Below are positions 27,987 to 35,298 of a DNA stretch of 64,000 nucleotides, piece after piece. The stretch is from Gemmatimonadota bacterium (lineage in GTDB: Bacteria; Gemmatimonadota; Gemmatimonadetes; Gemmatimonadales; Gemmatimonadaceae). Made by a program: the position numbers and the translations under genes. How positions within the stretch are numbered: the first letter of the stretch is position 1; each line of letters starts with the position of its first letter. The DNA lies in NCBI GenBank assembly GCA_040388625.1, contig JAZKBK010000006.1:296702-360701 (forward strand), written 5' to 3'. The notes under the pieces were generated by a model. The model had not been told where the DNA came from. It saw only the letters and a list, made by a program, of their open reading frames with translations, and made no database searches.

Positions 27987-29590
27987 CGAGTTCGCACACA
28001 TCCGCGCAAGCGCGCACGCTCGCTGTGCGGATGCACGACATCTCCAGGTCGTTCGGTCCGGTGCGCGCCAATCGCGATGCGTCTCTCGAAGTCGCACTCG
28101 GCGAGATCCATGCACTCGTGGGTGAAAACGGCGCCGGCAAGTCCACGCTCATGCGCATTCTGGGCGGATTGCTGACGCCGGATTCCGGCACTCTCGAAGT
28201 GAACGGCCGCGACGTCACGGGATGGAGCACGCCGGACGCCATTGCGGCTGGAGTCGGTGTAGTGCACCAGCACTTCATGCTTGTCCCGACTCTTACGGTC
28301 GCGGAGAACCTGGTACTCGGCAAGGAACCGACGAGCGGTGGTCAGCTGGATTACAGACGCGCCGTGGCGGACGTGAAGCGGCTTGGCGAAGAGACAGGCC
28401 TGGTGATCGACGGAACGCGACTCGTTGCCGACCTCTCCGTGGGCGAGGCGCAACGCGTGGAGATTCTGAAGACGCTGTATCGCGGCGCGAAGATCCTCGT
28501 GCTGGACGAGCCGACCGCCGTGCTCTCACCACCGGAAGTGAAGGAGCTCGCACAGGTACTGCGGCGCGTCCGCGATAACGGAGGCACGGTCATCATCATC
28601 ACTCACCGTCTGGACGAAGTGATGTCGCTCTCCGAGAACATCACCGTGATGCGCGCAGGTGAAACCGTCGCTCGCTTCCACACCGCCGATACGAATCCTG
28701 CTGAGATCGCACAGGCGATGGTAGGCCGCCACGTGCGGCTTACGACTCGTGAGTTCGCGATCGTCACGGAGAGCGCAGCTGCCGCGAATGCGACCTCCGC
28801 ATCGAGTGCGGGCAACGCGTCACCCGGGGCGCCATCCGGTGGCCTTGAAGTGCGTAACCTTCTGGTTACGGGTTTTCGCAGATCGTTCGAAGTGAACGAT
28901 GTGTCGTTCACCGTCAAACCGGGCGAGATTCTCGGAATCGCGGGAGTCGAGGGCAACGGCCAGAGCGAATTGATCGAAGCGATCGCGGGATTGCGCGCGA
29001 TCGCGGGCGGCTACGTTGGACTCGGCGGACGGGATGTCACATCCGCCTCGCCGCGCGAGCGGACCGATGCCGGCCTGTCGCACATCCCCGAAGACCGCCA
29101 ACGACGTGGACTGATAATGAATTATTCGGTCGCGGACAATCTCATACTTGGGATGCAGCATCGTTTCACGCAGCACGGTTCGCTGGACCGCGCCGCGATA
29201 GCCGAATACGCCAGCGAGCAGATACGCACCTTCGACATTCGACCGACCGACGCGTCGCTTCCCGCGCGTGCGCTGTCCGGCGGGAACCAGCAGAAGGTCG
29301 TCGTCGCGCGGGAGATGGGCGGCGGTCGCGACTATTCAGTACTGCTCGCATCGCAGCCGACACGCGGCGTCGACGTCGGCGCGATCGAGTTCATACACGC
29401 ACGGCTGATCGCCGCGCGTGATGCAGGCAAGGCGATTCTGCTGGTGTCCGCCGAGCTCAATGAAGTTCTATCGCTGTCCGATCGCGTTGCCGTGATGTGC
29501 GGCGGCCGTTTCGTCGTCATGATGCCGGCCGCGGACGCAACCGAGGAAGTGCTCGGCGAGTACATGACCGGCGCAAGAGAAGCAGCATGA
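27983..29590 (+). CDS. Nucleoside/sugar-type ABC transporter ATPase (two ABC domains)
   Basis: Cytoplasmic energising subunit with tandem ABC domains, 535 residues. The first domain has Walker A GENGAGKST, signature LSVGEAQRVE and Walker B ILVLDEPTAVL. The second domain has a degenerate P-loop region GVEGNGQSE and signature ALSGGNQQKVVVAREM, with LLASQPTRGVD in place of the Walker B. This asymmetry is usual for the RbsA/YufO-like class. A Ser/Ala-rich linker near residue 260 separates the domains. Overlaps on both sides show one operon. Confidence 0.96.
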   Translation: MTSSHTSAQARTLAVRMHDISRSFGPVRANRDASLEVALGEIHALVGENGAGKSTLMRILGGLLTPDSGTLEVNGRDVTGWSTPDAIAAGVGVVHQHFMLVPTLTVAENLVLGKEPTSGGQLDYRRAVADVKRLGEETGLVIDGTRLVADLSVGEAQRVEILKTLYRGAKILVLDEPTAVLSPPEVKELAQVLRRVRDNGGTVIIITHRLDEVMSLSENITVMRAGETVARFHTADTNPAEIAQAMVGRHVRLTTREFAIVTESAAAANATSASSAGNASPGAPSGGLEVRNLLVTGFRRSFEVNDVSFTVKPGEILGIAGVEGNGQSELIEAIAGLRAIAGGYVGLGGRDVTSASPRERTDAGLSHIPEDRQRRGLIMNYSVADNLILGMQHRFTQHGSLDRAAIAEYASEQIRTFDIRPTDASLPARALSGGNQQKVVVAREMGGGRDYSVLLASQPTRGVDVGAIEFIHARLIAARDAGKAILLVSAELNEVLSLSDRVAVMCGGRFVVMMPAADATEEVLGEYMTGAREAA

Positions 29591-30705
29591 CGGCGGCACG
29601 ACGCGAAAAGATAGAGGAAGCGCTGTTTCCTCCAGTCGTTGCGATCCTCATCGCGTTTGTGGCTGGCGACATCATCATGCTCAGCTTCAACCAGTCGCCG
29701 TTCGTCGTGTGGCGGCTGTTGCTCGAGGGGACATGGGGCAACGCGTACGGCTTTGGCCAGGTGCTTTACAAGGCGACGACGCTTTCGTTCACGGGAATGG
29801 CAGTTGCGTTCGCGTATCGCGCAGGTCTGTTCAACATCGGCGGCGAGGGACAGCTAGCAGCGGGCGGACTCGCCGCCGCACTCGTCGGGTTCGCGCTACC
29901 GGTCGGGTTCCCTGCTCTGCTCGCGATTCTGCTGGGCTGCCTTGGTGCCGCAGCTGCCGGCGGAGTCGTTGGCGCAGTGCCGGGATATTTGCGCGTTCGT
30001 TTCGGTGCGCACGAGGTGATCACGACGATCATGCTCAATTTTATCGTGCTGGCTCTGCTCAACTGGTTCATTGCAACCAGGCTGCGCGTGCCGGAAACGT
30101 TGCACACGCCCGAGATTCATGCGGGCGCGATTGCGCGACTCAGCGCGGTGCTGCCGGCGTTCCACGGCTCCGCGGCGAATCTGTCGGTGATCGCTGTCCT
30201 GCTTACCGCAATCGCCATGTGGTACTACATGTTCCGCACGCGTGGAGGATACGAGCTTCGTGCGGTCGGGCTGCAGCCGGACGCAGCCGAATACGGAGGA
30301 ATCTCCGTCGGTCGCGTTCTGTTCAGCGCAATGACTGTATCGGGCGTCATAGCCGGCCTGGGCGGCATCAACTTCGTGCTCGGCTACAAGTACTACTACG
30401 AGGATGGATTCGCTGGCGGCACGGGATTTCTCGGAATCGCCGTCGCGCTCGTCGGACGCAACAATCCGTTCGGCATCTTGCTCGCCGCACTGTTCTTCGC
30501 GACGCTGTCGCAGGGCGGCCTCGCAGTCAACGCGTTCGTGCCGAAGCAGATGGTGGACGTGCTTCAGGGCATCGTCATCATAGCGATCGCGGCGTCCGTT
30601 CCCGAGGTTCAGCGCATCCTGCTCGGGTCGCGAAGGCGTCCAGTCACGACATCGGCACTCGATTCACAGCCGGCTGCGACAGAGCCGCCGGCAGCGGCGG
30701 TCTGA
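29587..30705 (+). CDS. Nucleoside ABC transporter permease 1
   Basis: Integral membrane subunit of the BMP-type importer, 372 residues, about eight or nine hydrophobic segments. The start at 29587 overlaps the ATPase stop (ATGA); a longer reading frame from 29497 is an artefact inside the ATPase gene. Family motifs include AFAYRAGLFNIGGEGQLAAGG, FGAHEVITTIMLNF and RAVGLQPDAAEYGGISV. The C-terminus is a short Pro/Ala/Thr-rich tail. The second permease starts 4 bases after its stop. Confidence 0.95.
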   Translation: MTAARREKIEEALFPPVVAILIAFVAGDIIMLSFNQSPFVVWRLLLEGTWGNAYGFGQVLYKATTLSFTGMAVAFAYRAGLFNIGGEGQLAAGGLAAALVGFALPVGFPALLAILLGCLGAAAAGGVVGAVPGYLRVRFGAHEVITTIMLNFIVLALLNWFIATRLRVPETLHTPEIHAGAIARLSAVLPAFHGSAANLSVIAVLLTAIAMWYYMFRTRGGYELRAVGLQPDAAEYGGISVGRVLFSAMTVSGVIAGLGGINFVLGYKYYYEDGFAGGTGFLGIAVALVGRNNPFGILLAALFFATLSQGGLAVNAFVPKQMVDVLQGIVIIAIAASVPEVQRILLGSRRRPVTTSALDSQPAATEPPAAAV

Positions 30706-30709
30706 CGCG

Positions 30710-31564
30710 ATGAATACCTTCGCCATCGTCACGCAGGTGCTCCGCATCGCAGTACCGTATCTGTTCGCCGCGGCTGGCGGAGTTATCGCCGAGCGTTCCG
30801 GCGTCATCTCGCTCACGCTGGAAGGGTACATGCTGGGCGGTGCGTTCGCGGCCGTGGTTGGCACGTTCTATTCCGGCAGCCCGGTCGTTGGCGCGTTGTG
30901 CGGCATCGGCGGTGGTGCGGTGCTTGCGCTCATCCACGCCGTTGCGTCGATCAGGTACCGCGCGGACCAGGTGATCGTCGGCATCGCGGTCAACCTGTTT
31001 GCGATCGGAATCACGCGCGTTTTCCTCAAGCTCATGTTCGGCAGCTCCTCCAACTCACCCCGCGTCGACGGTTTCGCCACGGGATATGGCGATCCACTGC
31101 TGTGGCTGGGGCTGCTCTCTACACCGATCGTCGCGTTCATTCTGTTCCGAACCGTGTTTGGCCTGCGCGTGCGAGCCACCGGCGAGAAGCCCGAGGCGGC
31201 GGCCAGCGTCGGCGTGCCGGTGCATCGTATCCAGTACATGGCGGTTCTTCTCAGCGGGGCCCTCGCCGCATTGGGGGGCGTGTACCTGGCGCTGGATCAG
31301 CACCAGTTCACGGATCAGATGACGGCGGGCCGAGGGTTCATCGCAGTTGCGGCCGTCATCTTCGGGAGATGGAGCCCGTTGCGCGCCGGTGCCGCGTGCC
31401 TCTTGTTCGCGGCTGCGGAGACGGTGCAGATACATCTTCAGGGCAACCATGTGATCGCATCTCAGTTCATCGAGATGATACCGTACGTTCTGACGATCGT
31501 TGCGCTGGCCGGAGTGGTCGGACGCGCGATCGCGCCGGCGGCGCTGGGGCGGGGCGAGACGTAG
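30710..31564 (+). CDS. Nucleoside ABC transporter permease 2
   Basis: Second membrane subunit of the importer, 284 residues and about eight hydrophobic segments. It shows AERSGVISLTLEGYMLGGAFAA, YRADQVIVGIAVNLFAIGITR, and ATGEKPEAAASVGVPVHRIQ, the equivalent of the coupling-helix region. Last gene of the four-gene operon. Confidence 0.95.
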   Translation: MNTFAIVTQVLRIAVPYLFAAAGGVIAERSGVISLTLEGYMLGGAFAAVVGTFYSGSPVVGALCGIGGGAVLALIHAVASIRYRADQVIVGIAVNLFAIGITRVFLKLMFGSSSNSPRVDGFATGYGDPLLWLGLLSTPIVAFILFRTVFGLRVRATGEKPEAAASVGVPVHRIQYMAVLLSGALAALGGVYLALDQHQFTDQMTAGRGFIAVAAVIFGRWSPLRAGAACLLFAAAETVQIHLQGNHVIASQFIEMIPYVLTIVALAGVVGRAIAPAALGRGET

Positions 31565-31592
31565 CCACGGTTCGGGTGACAATCGGGTCGAC

Positions 31593-31619
31593 CGCCCCAG
31601 CGGTAGCCGGGACGGGGCG
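31593..31619 (+). terminator. Possible hairpin after the ABC operon, no T-run
   Basis: CGCCCC at 31593-31598 pairs with GGGGCG at 31614-31619 just downstream of the permease stop. It lacks a U-tract, so it is at best a weak or Rho-assisted terminator. The rest of 31565-31721 shows no gene. Confidence 0.25.
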
Positions 31620-31721
31620 AACGGATGTCTCCGCGAGGTGGCTGCTCGGCCCCTTATTCATTCACGCAGCGCAGCCCCCCTCATCGCGGCGAGCCTCCAC
31701 TCCTGCCGCCGCGCGTTCGGC

Positions 31722-31727
31722 TAAATT
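31722..31727 (+). promoter_or_regulatory. TAnnTT -10-like box (TAAATT) upstream of small ORF/MFS gene
   Basis: GGCTAAATT ends 8 bases before an ATG at 31736 and 13 before the ATG at 31741 that opens the 53-codon frame. The GGCTAnnTT form matches the boxes of the DUF255 gene and nadB. Confidence 0.4.
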
Positions 31728-31740
31728 CCCACCACATGCG

Positions 31741-31902
31741 ATGTCACTTGAAAATCCGCTGCACGGCGCCGGCCCAATGTATCCGGTGCAGTTCCAGCCT
31801 CATGAACGCATGGACATCCCACAGCCGCACCGGGACCGACTCATACCCACGGCTTCCGGCGTGATCCCGTACCGCCGCCCTTCAACATCTCGCTTCCGCT
31901 AG
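31741..31902 (+). CDS. Small ORF (53 aa) overlapping the MFS gene start
   Basis: Unrecognised short reading frame, His/Pro/Arg-rich (HERMDIPQPHRDRLIP) with no hydrophobic segment. Its TAG stop shares one base with the GTG start of the MFS transporter (TAGTG), a typical stop-start coupling. A TAnnTT box lies just upstream. It may be a real small protein or a leader ORF for the transporter. An ATG 5 bases earlier opens a different frame ending at 31864, so the choice of frame is not settled. Confidence 0.4.
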   Translation: MSLENPLHGAGPMYPVQFQPHERMDIPQPHRDRLIPTASGVIPYRRPSTSRFR

Positions 31903-33119
31903 TGCCCAGAAGCGCGGCACTTGGACGCCTGACGGCACTCATCATCACGGCGTTTGTCGACATGGTGGGGCTGCTCATGATCATCCCCCTCATGCCGTAC
32001 TACGCGCGTTCGTTCGGCGCGAGTGCGCTCATGGTCGCGTTGCTCATGTCGTCGTTCACGGCAGCCCAGCTGCTCAGCGCGCCGTTCTGGGGAAGGGTTT
32101 CGGATCGCTACGGAAGGCGTCCCGCGCTTCTCTTCGGGCTCGGTGCCGCAGCGATCGCGTACGTCGTGTTCGCATACTCGACTACGATATGGCTTCTGCT
32201 TCTGTCACGCGTCGTACAGGGCGCAGGCGGCGGCACGACGGGCGTCGTGCAGGCCTATGTCGCTGACGCGGTCGAACCGGAGGAGCGAGCCAAGGCACTC
32301 GGCTGGATCTCGGCCGCGACGAACGTCGGCGTTGCGCTCGGCCCGCCCGTCGGATCGTTTGCACTCAAGTTCTTCGACGTGCACGGCCCCGGTCTTATCG
32401 CCGCCACGCTCTGCGTGCTCAACATCGCGTTCGCGTGGCGCTATCTGTCCGAGTCACGCGACATGGTCGAGGCAAAACGTGTCGAGCCCAAGCGCGGAGC
32501 ATCGTTTGCGGCTGTGAAGCACGTCTTCACGCACACCAAGGAAGCGGCACCGCGACTCATCTGGGTGTACGCGATCGGCATTGGCGCGTTTCAGGGAATC
32601 ACGGCGATCCTGGCGCTTTTCCTGGACGACAAGTTCGGCATCACGGCCGATCGCATCTGGGTGATCTTCACGTTCATGGGAACGATTTCGGTGATCACAC
32701 GTGCCGGGATACTCGGCAAGGCCGTCGACCGGTGGGGCGAGGTGCGGCTGTCACGCATCGGTCTCGTGATGCTCGCAGCCGGACTCGCCGCGTTCCCTCT
32801 GATGCCGACGTACGTAACGCTGTACCTCGCAGTGACACTGATACCACTCGGAACCGCATTCACCTTCCCATGCGTCACGTCGATGCTGTCGCGCGTCATC
32901 AGCAGGAACGAGCGCGGCCTGTACATGGGGGTGCAACAGACATTCGGCGGGCTTGCGCGCGTCGTAGTCCCGCTCTTTGCCGGCTTCACCTACGACCACT
33001 TCGGACATTCGATCCCGTTCCTGGTGTCGTCAGGACTGGTGCTGGTAGGCCTGGTCGTCGGATTGGGTATCGACGATCCAAGAAACCCGAACCGCCAGGT
33101 CCAGAAGGCAGCGGCGTAG
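31902..33119 (+). CDS. MFS transporter, TetA/drug-efflux-like
   Basis: Inner-membrane antiporter-type MFS protein, 405 residues with about twelve hydrophobic segments. The loop 2-3 motif A is GRVSDRYGRRPALL, and motif C-like GPPVGSF occurs in the fifth segment; both point to the DHA1 drug:H+ antiporter group rather than sugar importers. The start is GTG, overlapping the stop of the 53-codon ORF. Substrate is unknown. REP-type repeats begin about 30 bp downstream. Confidence 0.9.
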   Translation: MPRSAALGRLTALIITAFVDMVGLLMIIPLMPYYARSFGASALMVALLMSSFTAAQLLSAPFWGRVSDRYGRRPALLFGLGAAAIAYVVFAYSTTIWLLLLSRVVQGAGGGTTGVVQAYVADAVEPEERAKALGWISAATNVGVALGPPVGSFALKFFDVHGPGLIAATLCVLNIAFAWRYLSESRDMVEAKRVEPKRGASFAAVKHVFTHTKEAAPRLIWVYAIGIGAFQGITAILALFLDDKFGITADRIWVIFTFMGTISVITRAGILGKAVDRWGEVRLSRIGLVMLAAGLAAFPLMPTYVTLYLAVTLIPLGTAFTFPCVTSMLSRVISRNERGLYMGVQQTFGGLARVVVPLFAGFTYDHFGHSIPFLVSSGLVLVGLVVGLGIDDPRNPNRQVQKAAA

Positions 33120-33150
33120 CCAACGGGGCGGGGCGCGTATCGCGACCGTG

Positions 33151-33316
33151 CGCGCGGTGATCATCCGGTTTCGATCGGGCGTAAATGCGTCAGCCGTGCC
33201 CTGGGGTCGATTGGCGCGGTGTTCATCCAATATCGATCGCGCGTAAAATGACGGTTACGTAATGTGGCGGAATGGGCGCGGTGTTCATCCGATTTCGATA
33301 TCACGTAAAATGACCA
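33151..33316 (+). repeat. Left REP-type array, three ~62-bp units
   Basis: Three diverged units start with CGCGGTG(A/T)TCATCC at about 33153, 33216 and 33278. Each continues through TTCGAT-CGCGTAAAATG or a close variant. Orientation is opposite to the array on the other side of the transposase. Confidence 0.85.
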
Positions 33317-33361
33317 GGCGCGGATGCATCCGCGCCCTACACAGGCGTACCGGAACGGCGC
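33275..33361 (+). repeat. 87-bp inverted repeat, left arm, flanking the RAYT gene
   Basis: Matches the reverse complement of 33947-34033 with 4 mismatches by eye. It contains the 20-bp palindrome and the last codons of the transposase gene. Confidence 0.9.
33317..33336 (-). repeat. REP palindrome preceded by GTAG (copy 1)
   Basis: Perfect palindrome GGCGCGGATGCATCCGCGCC. On the minus strand it follows GTAG at 33340-33337, which includes the transposase TAG stop. REP elements recognised by E. coli RAYT also carry a GTAG 5' of the hairpin. Confidence 0.9.
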
Positions 33362-33840
33362 GACACTATGGTACGGGACGCACGCCAGGCACGTGACGGG
33401 TTGTCCATTACGTAATTCCGGACTCGTTCTAACGCATCTGCATCGCGAATGATCCTATCGTGAAAGCTGCGCTGCCAGATTGGCGCTGGCGGAGGCTCAG
33501 GCACCATTGTGATGTCACGCGACGCACGCTGCTTTGTCCAGCCAACGATATCACTGAGACTTGCTGTCCGATTCCGCGTGGATAGCAGTACGACTATCGC
33601 GTGGACGTGATCTGGCATTACTACGAATCGGTCGATAACCACACCATCGAAACTGTCGCACACCGTCAACCAGCGTCTATGAACAGCGAGGCCTGCAGCC
33701 GTAAGTGCAATCCCGTGCCGCGTGGGGGCGCCGAAGATAGGTCTGCGGCCGTGCGTAATGGTTGTAACGAAATACACGCCGGCCCTTGCGTAGTCGTATG
33801 CCGACCAACGTGGATGCGTGCGCGCATAGAAATTATTCAT
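33337..33840 (-). mobile_element. REP-associated tyrosine transposase (RAYT, TnpA_REP, Y1/HUH)
   Basis: Single-strand DNA nuclease of the IS200/IS605-related RAYT family, usually domesticated to act on REP hairpins. From the ATG at 33840 it has 167 residues. Visible parts are YARAGVYFVTTITHGR, the HUH metal motif MPDHVHAIV, GWTKQRAS, and the tail PIWQRSFHDRIIRDADALE followed by RVRNYVMDNPSRAW. The catalytic Tyr is probably one of those in the last helices. The TAG stop overlaps the GTAG of the adjoining hairpin. The gene is bounded by 87-bp inverted repeats and REP arrays, the usual context for RAYT genes. Confidence 0.9.
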
Positions 33841-33894
33841 GGCACAACGATGCGACCGGGCCGAATACTCGATCCCATCGTTTGACAAGCACCA

Positions 33895-34027
33895 CAATTA
33901 CATCAATGCGTTTGTATCGATGCCCCGCCGACACGGAATTCCGATTGCGCCGTCCCGGTACGCCTGCGTAGGGCGCGGATGCATCCGCGCCTGGTCATTT
34001 TACGTGATATCGACATCGGATGAACGC
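33895..34027 (+). repeat. 133-bp direct repeat, copy 1
   Basis: Ungapped match to 34300-34432 at a constant offset of 405 bases, with scattered substitutions. It contains a RAYT-3'-end-like sequence and a palindrome. Confidence 0.85.
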
Positions 34028-34033
34028 CGCGCC
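33947..34033 (+). repeat. 87-bp inverted repeat, right arm, flanking the RAYT gene
   Basis: Reverse complement of 33275-33361 with 4 mismatches. It lies about 106 bp upstream of the RAYT start codon. Confidence 0.9.
33972..33991 (+). repeat. REP palindrome preceded by GTAG (copy 2)
   Basis: Same perfect 20-bp palindrome, with GTAG at 33968-33971 directly 5' on the plus strand and TGGTCATTTTACG 3'. Confidence 0.9.
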
Positions 34034-34285
34034 GGTTCCGCCACATTCCGTAACCGTCCATTCACGCGCGATCGAAACCGAATGATTGCCGCATCAATCG
34101 ACCCCACGACACGCGGATCCGTGTACGAACGATCGGACCTCGATGAACGCCGCGCCGGTCACCCCACATTGCGTAATCGTCCATTTACGTGATATCGAAC
34201 CCAGATAATCACCGCATCAATCGACCGCACGACGCACCGATCCGTCTACGCGCGATCGAAATCGGATGAACACCACGTCAATCGC
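34022..34285 (+). repeat. Right REP-type array, ~61-bp tandem units
   Basis: Units begin at about 34022, 34084, 34144, 34207 and 34267 (spacings 62, 60, 63, 60). Alternate units resemble each other most, giving a ~122-bp higher-order repeat. Each unit carries CGTAA-CGTCCATT-ACG and ATCGA-type blocks. Confidence 0.8.
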
Positions 34286-34299
34286 GGCGCACTACGCAA

Positions 34300-34432
34300 C
34301 AATCACATCAACGCATTTGTATCGATGCCGCGCCGACACCGAATGCCGATCGCGCCGTTCCGGTACGCCTGCGTACGGCGCGGATGCATCCGCGCCTGGT
34401 CATTTTACGCACGATCGAAATTGGCTGAACCC
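34300..34432 (+). repeat. 133-bp direct repeat, copy 2
   Basis: Second copy of 33895-34027. Its right end contains the stop codon of pxpC. Confidence 0.85.
34377..34396 (+). repeat. REP palindrome preceded by GTAC (copy 3)
   Basis: Identical 20-bp palindrome with GTAC instead of GTAG at 34373-34376, again followed by TGGTCATTTTACG. Confidence 0.9.
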
Positions 34433-35298
34433 ACCGCGAACCGCACCGGATCCCCCGGGAGCAGCTGCGCGAATCTCGACAGACACGAATCCCTGATCAC
34501 CGCGATCTTCGGATATCCGCCTACTGTCGGCCCGTCGTTCATGATCACTATCGGCGTACCGCCGTCCGGGATCTGTATCGCACCAACACAGGCCGGCTCC
34601 GACGGCGACGCGGCAGATCCGCTGTGCGAGATCGCGACGCCGTCCAATCGATAGCCACTTCTGTCCGACGCGAGCGAAACCAGATACTCTGTGTTCAGAA
34701 ATGTCGCCCACGCAGCATCGTCGAACAACGATGCTTGCGGTCCGCGCATTACCGTTACCGGGCCGCCGGAATTCGTACGGCCGCCTCGTTTGTCGTATTC
34801 GATATTGTGGTACGGTGTGATCACGTGATCGCCGATGGGCAATTGATCACCGTTGCGCAGCCTGCGCCCGTCGAATCCTCCCATTCCGGCGCTCAGCAGC
34901 GTCGATCGGCTGCCCAGCACGATAGGCACGTCGATTCCACCGCGGACCGCGATCAGAACAAACCGCCCGCGCACGATGCGGTCGATCCGCAACTCGTCAC
35001 CGTTGGCAATGACGATCGGCAGCCACGGATCCGCCTTTACTCCGTTGATGCGCAGTATTGCCTCCGCCCCGCCAATCGCGACCTTCGCCGCGCAACCGAA
35101 GCGAAGCGCTCCACCAGCAACAGCCCACTCGATCATCGCGGCGTTGGGATCGTTGCCAAGAATCGCATTGAGCAGCAAACCAGACTCGCGATCCGCGAGC
35201 CCCGATACCGGAACTCCAGAATCACGGAAGCCAACGCGTCCCAGATCCTGTATCGTCGCAAACGGCGGCGCCGCAATTACAGTAATTACATCGCTCAT
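34405..35298 (-). CDS. pxpC: 5-oxoprolinase subunit C (biotin-dependent carboxyltransferase-like)
   Basis: Subunit of the ATP-dependent 5-oxoprolinase PxpABC that opens pyroglutamate to glutamate. The 297 residues show ATIQDLGRVGFRDSGVPVSGLAD, GGIDVPIVLGSRST, PVTVMRGPQ, SDRSGYRLDG and the late IVIMNDGPTVGGYPKIAVI, all family signatures. It overlaps pxpB by 4 bases. The final residues FDRA and the TAA stop are encoded by a REP-type repeat unit (TTCGATCGTGCGTAA), so the original 3' end may have been replaced. Confidence 0.94.
   Translation of the reverse strand: MSDVITVIAAPPFATIQDLGRVGFRDSGVPVSGLADRESGLLLNAILGNDPNAAMIEWAVAGGALRFGCAAKVAIGGAEAILRINGVKADPWLPIVIANGDELRIDRIVRGRFVLIAVRGGIDVPIVLGSRSTLLSAGMGGFDGRRLRNGDQLPIGDHVITPYHNIEYDKRGGRTNSGGPVTVMRGPQASLFDDAAWATFLNTEYLVSLASDRSGYRLDGVAISHSGSAASPSEPACVGAIQIPDGGTPIVIMNDGPTVGGYPKIAVIRDSCLSRFAQLLPGDPVRFAVGSANFDRA

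Larger units (their letters stand above)
33841..34404. other. Intergenic REP region between RAYT gene and pxpC
   Basis: I find no intact gene in these 564 bases. They hold the right inverted-repeat arm, two palindromes, a 133-bp direct duplication and five ~61-bp tandem units. Two short plus-strand frames ending at 33971 and running past 34372 encode RRPGTPA/RRSGTPA. This echoes the RAYT C-terminus SRRSGTPV and suggests remnants of RAYT 3' ends. Confidence 0.8.

Noticed and set aside
31736-31864. Alternative small frame starting MRCHLKIRC
   Set aside because: It has the closer start to the TAnnTT box but Cys/Ser/Arg-rich shadow-like composition and no coupling to the MFS gene; the frame from 31741 is preferred, weakly.
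33992-34440. Possible CRISPR array
   Set aside because: The regular ~61-bp spacing suggested it, but whole units are related and diverged. There are no identical short repeats with unique spacers, and no cas genes nearby.
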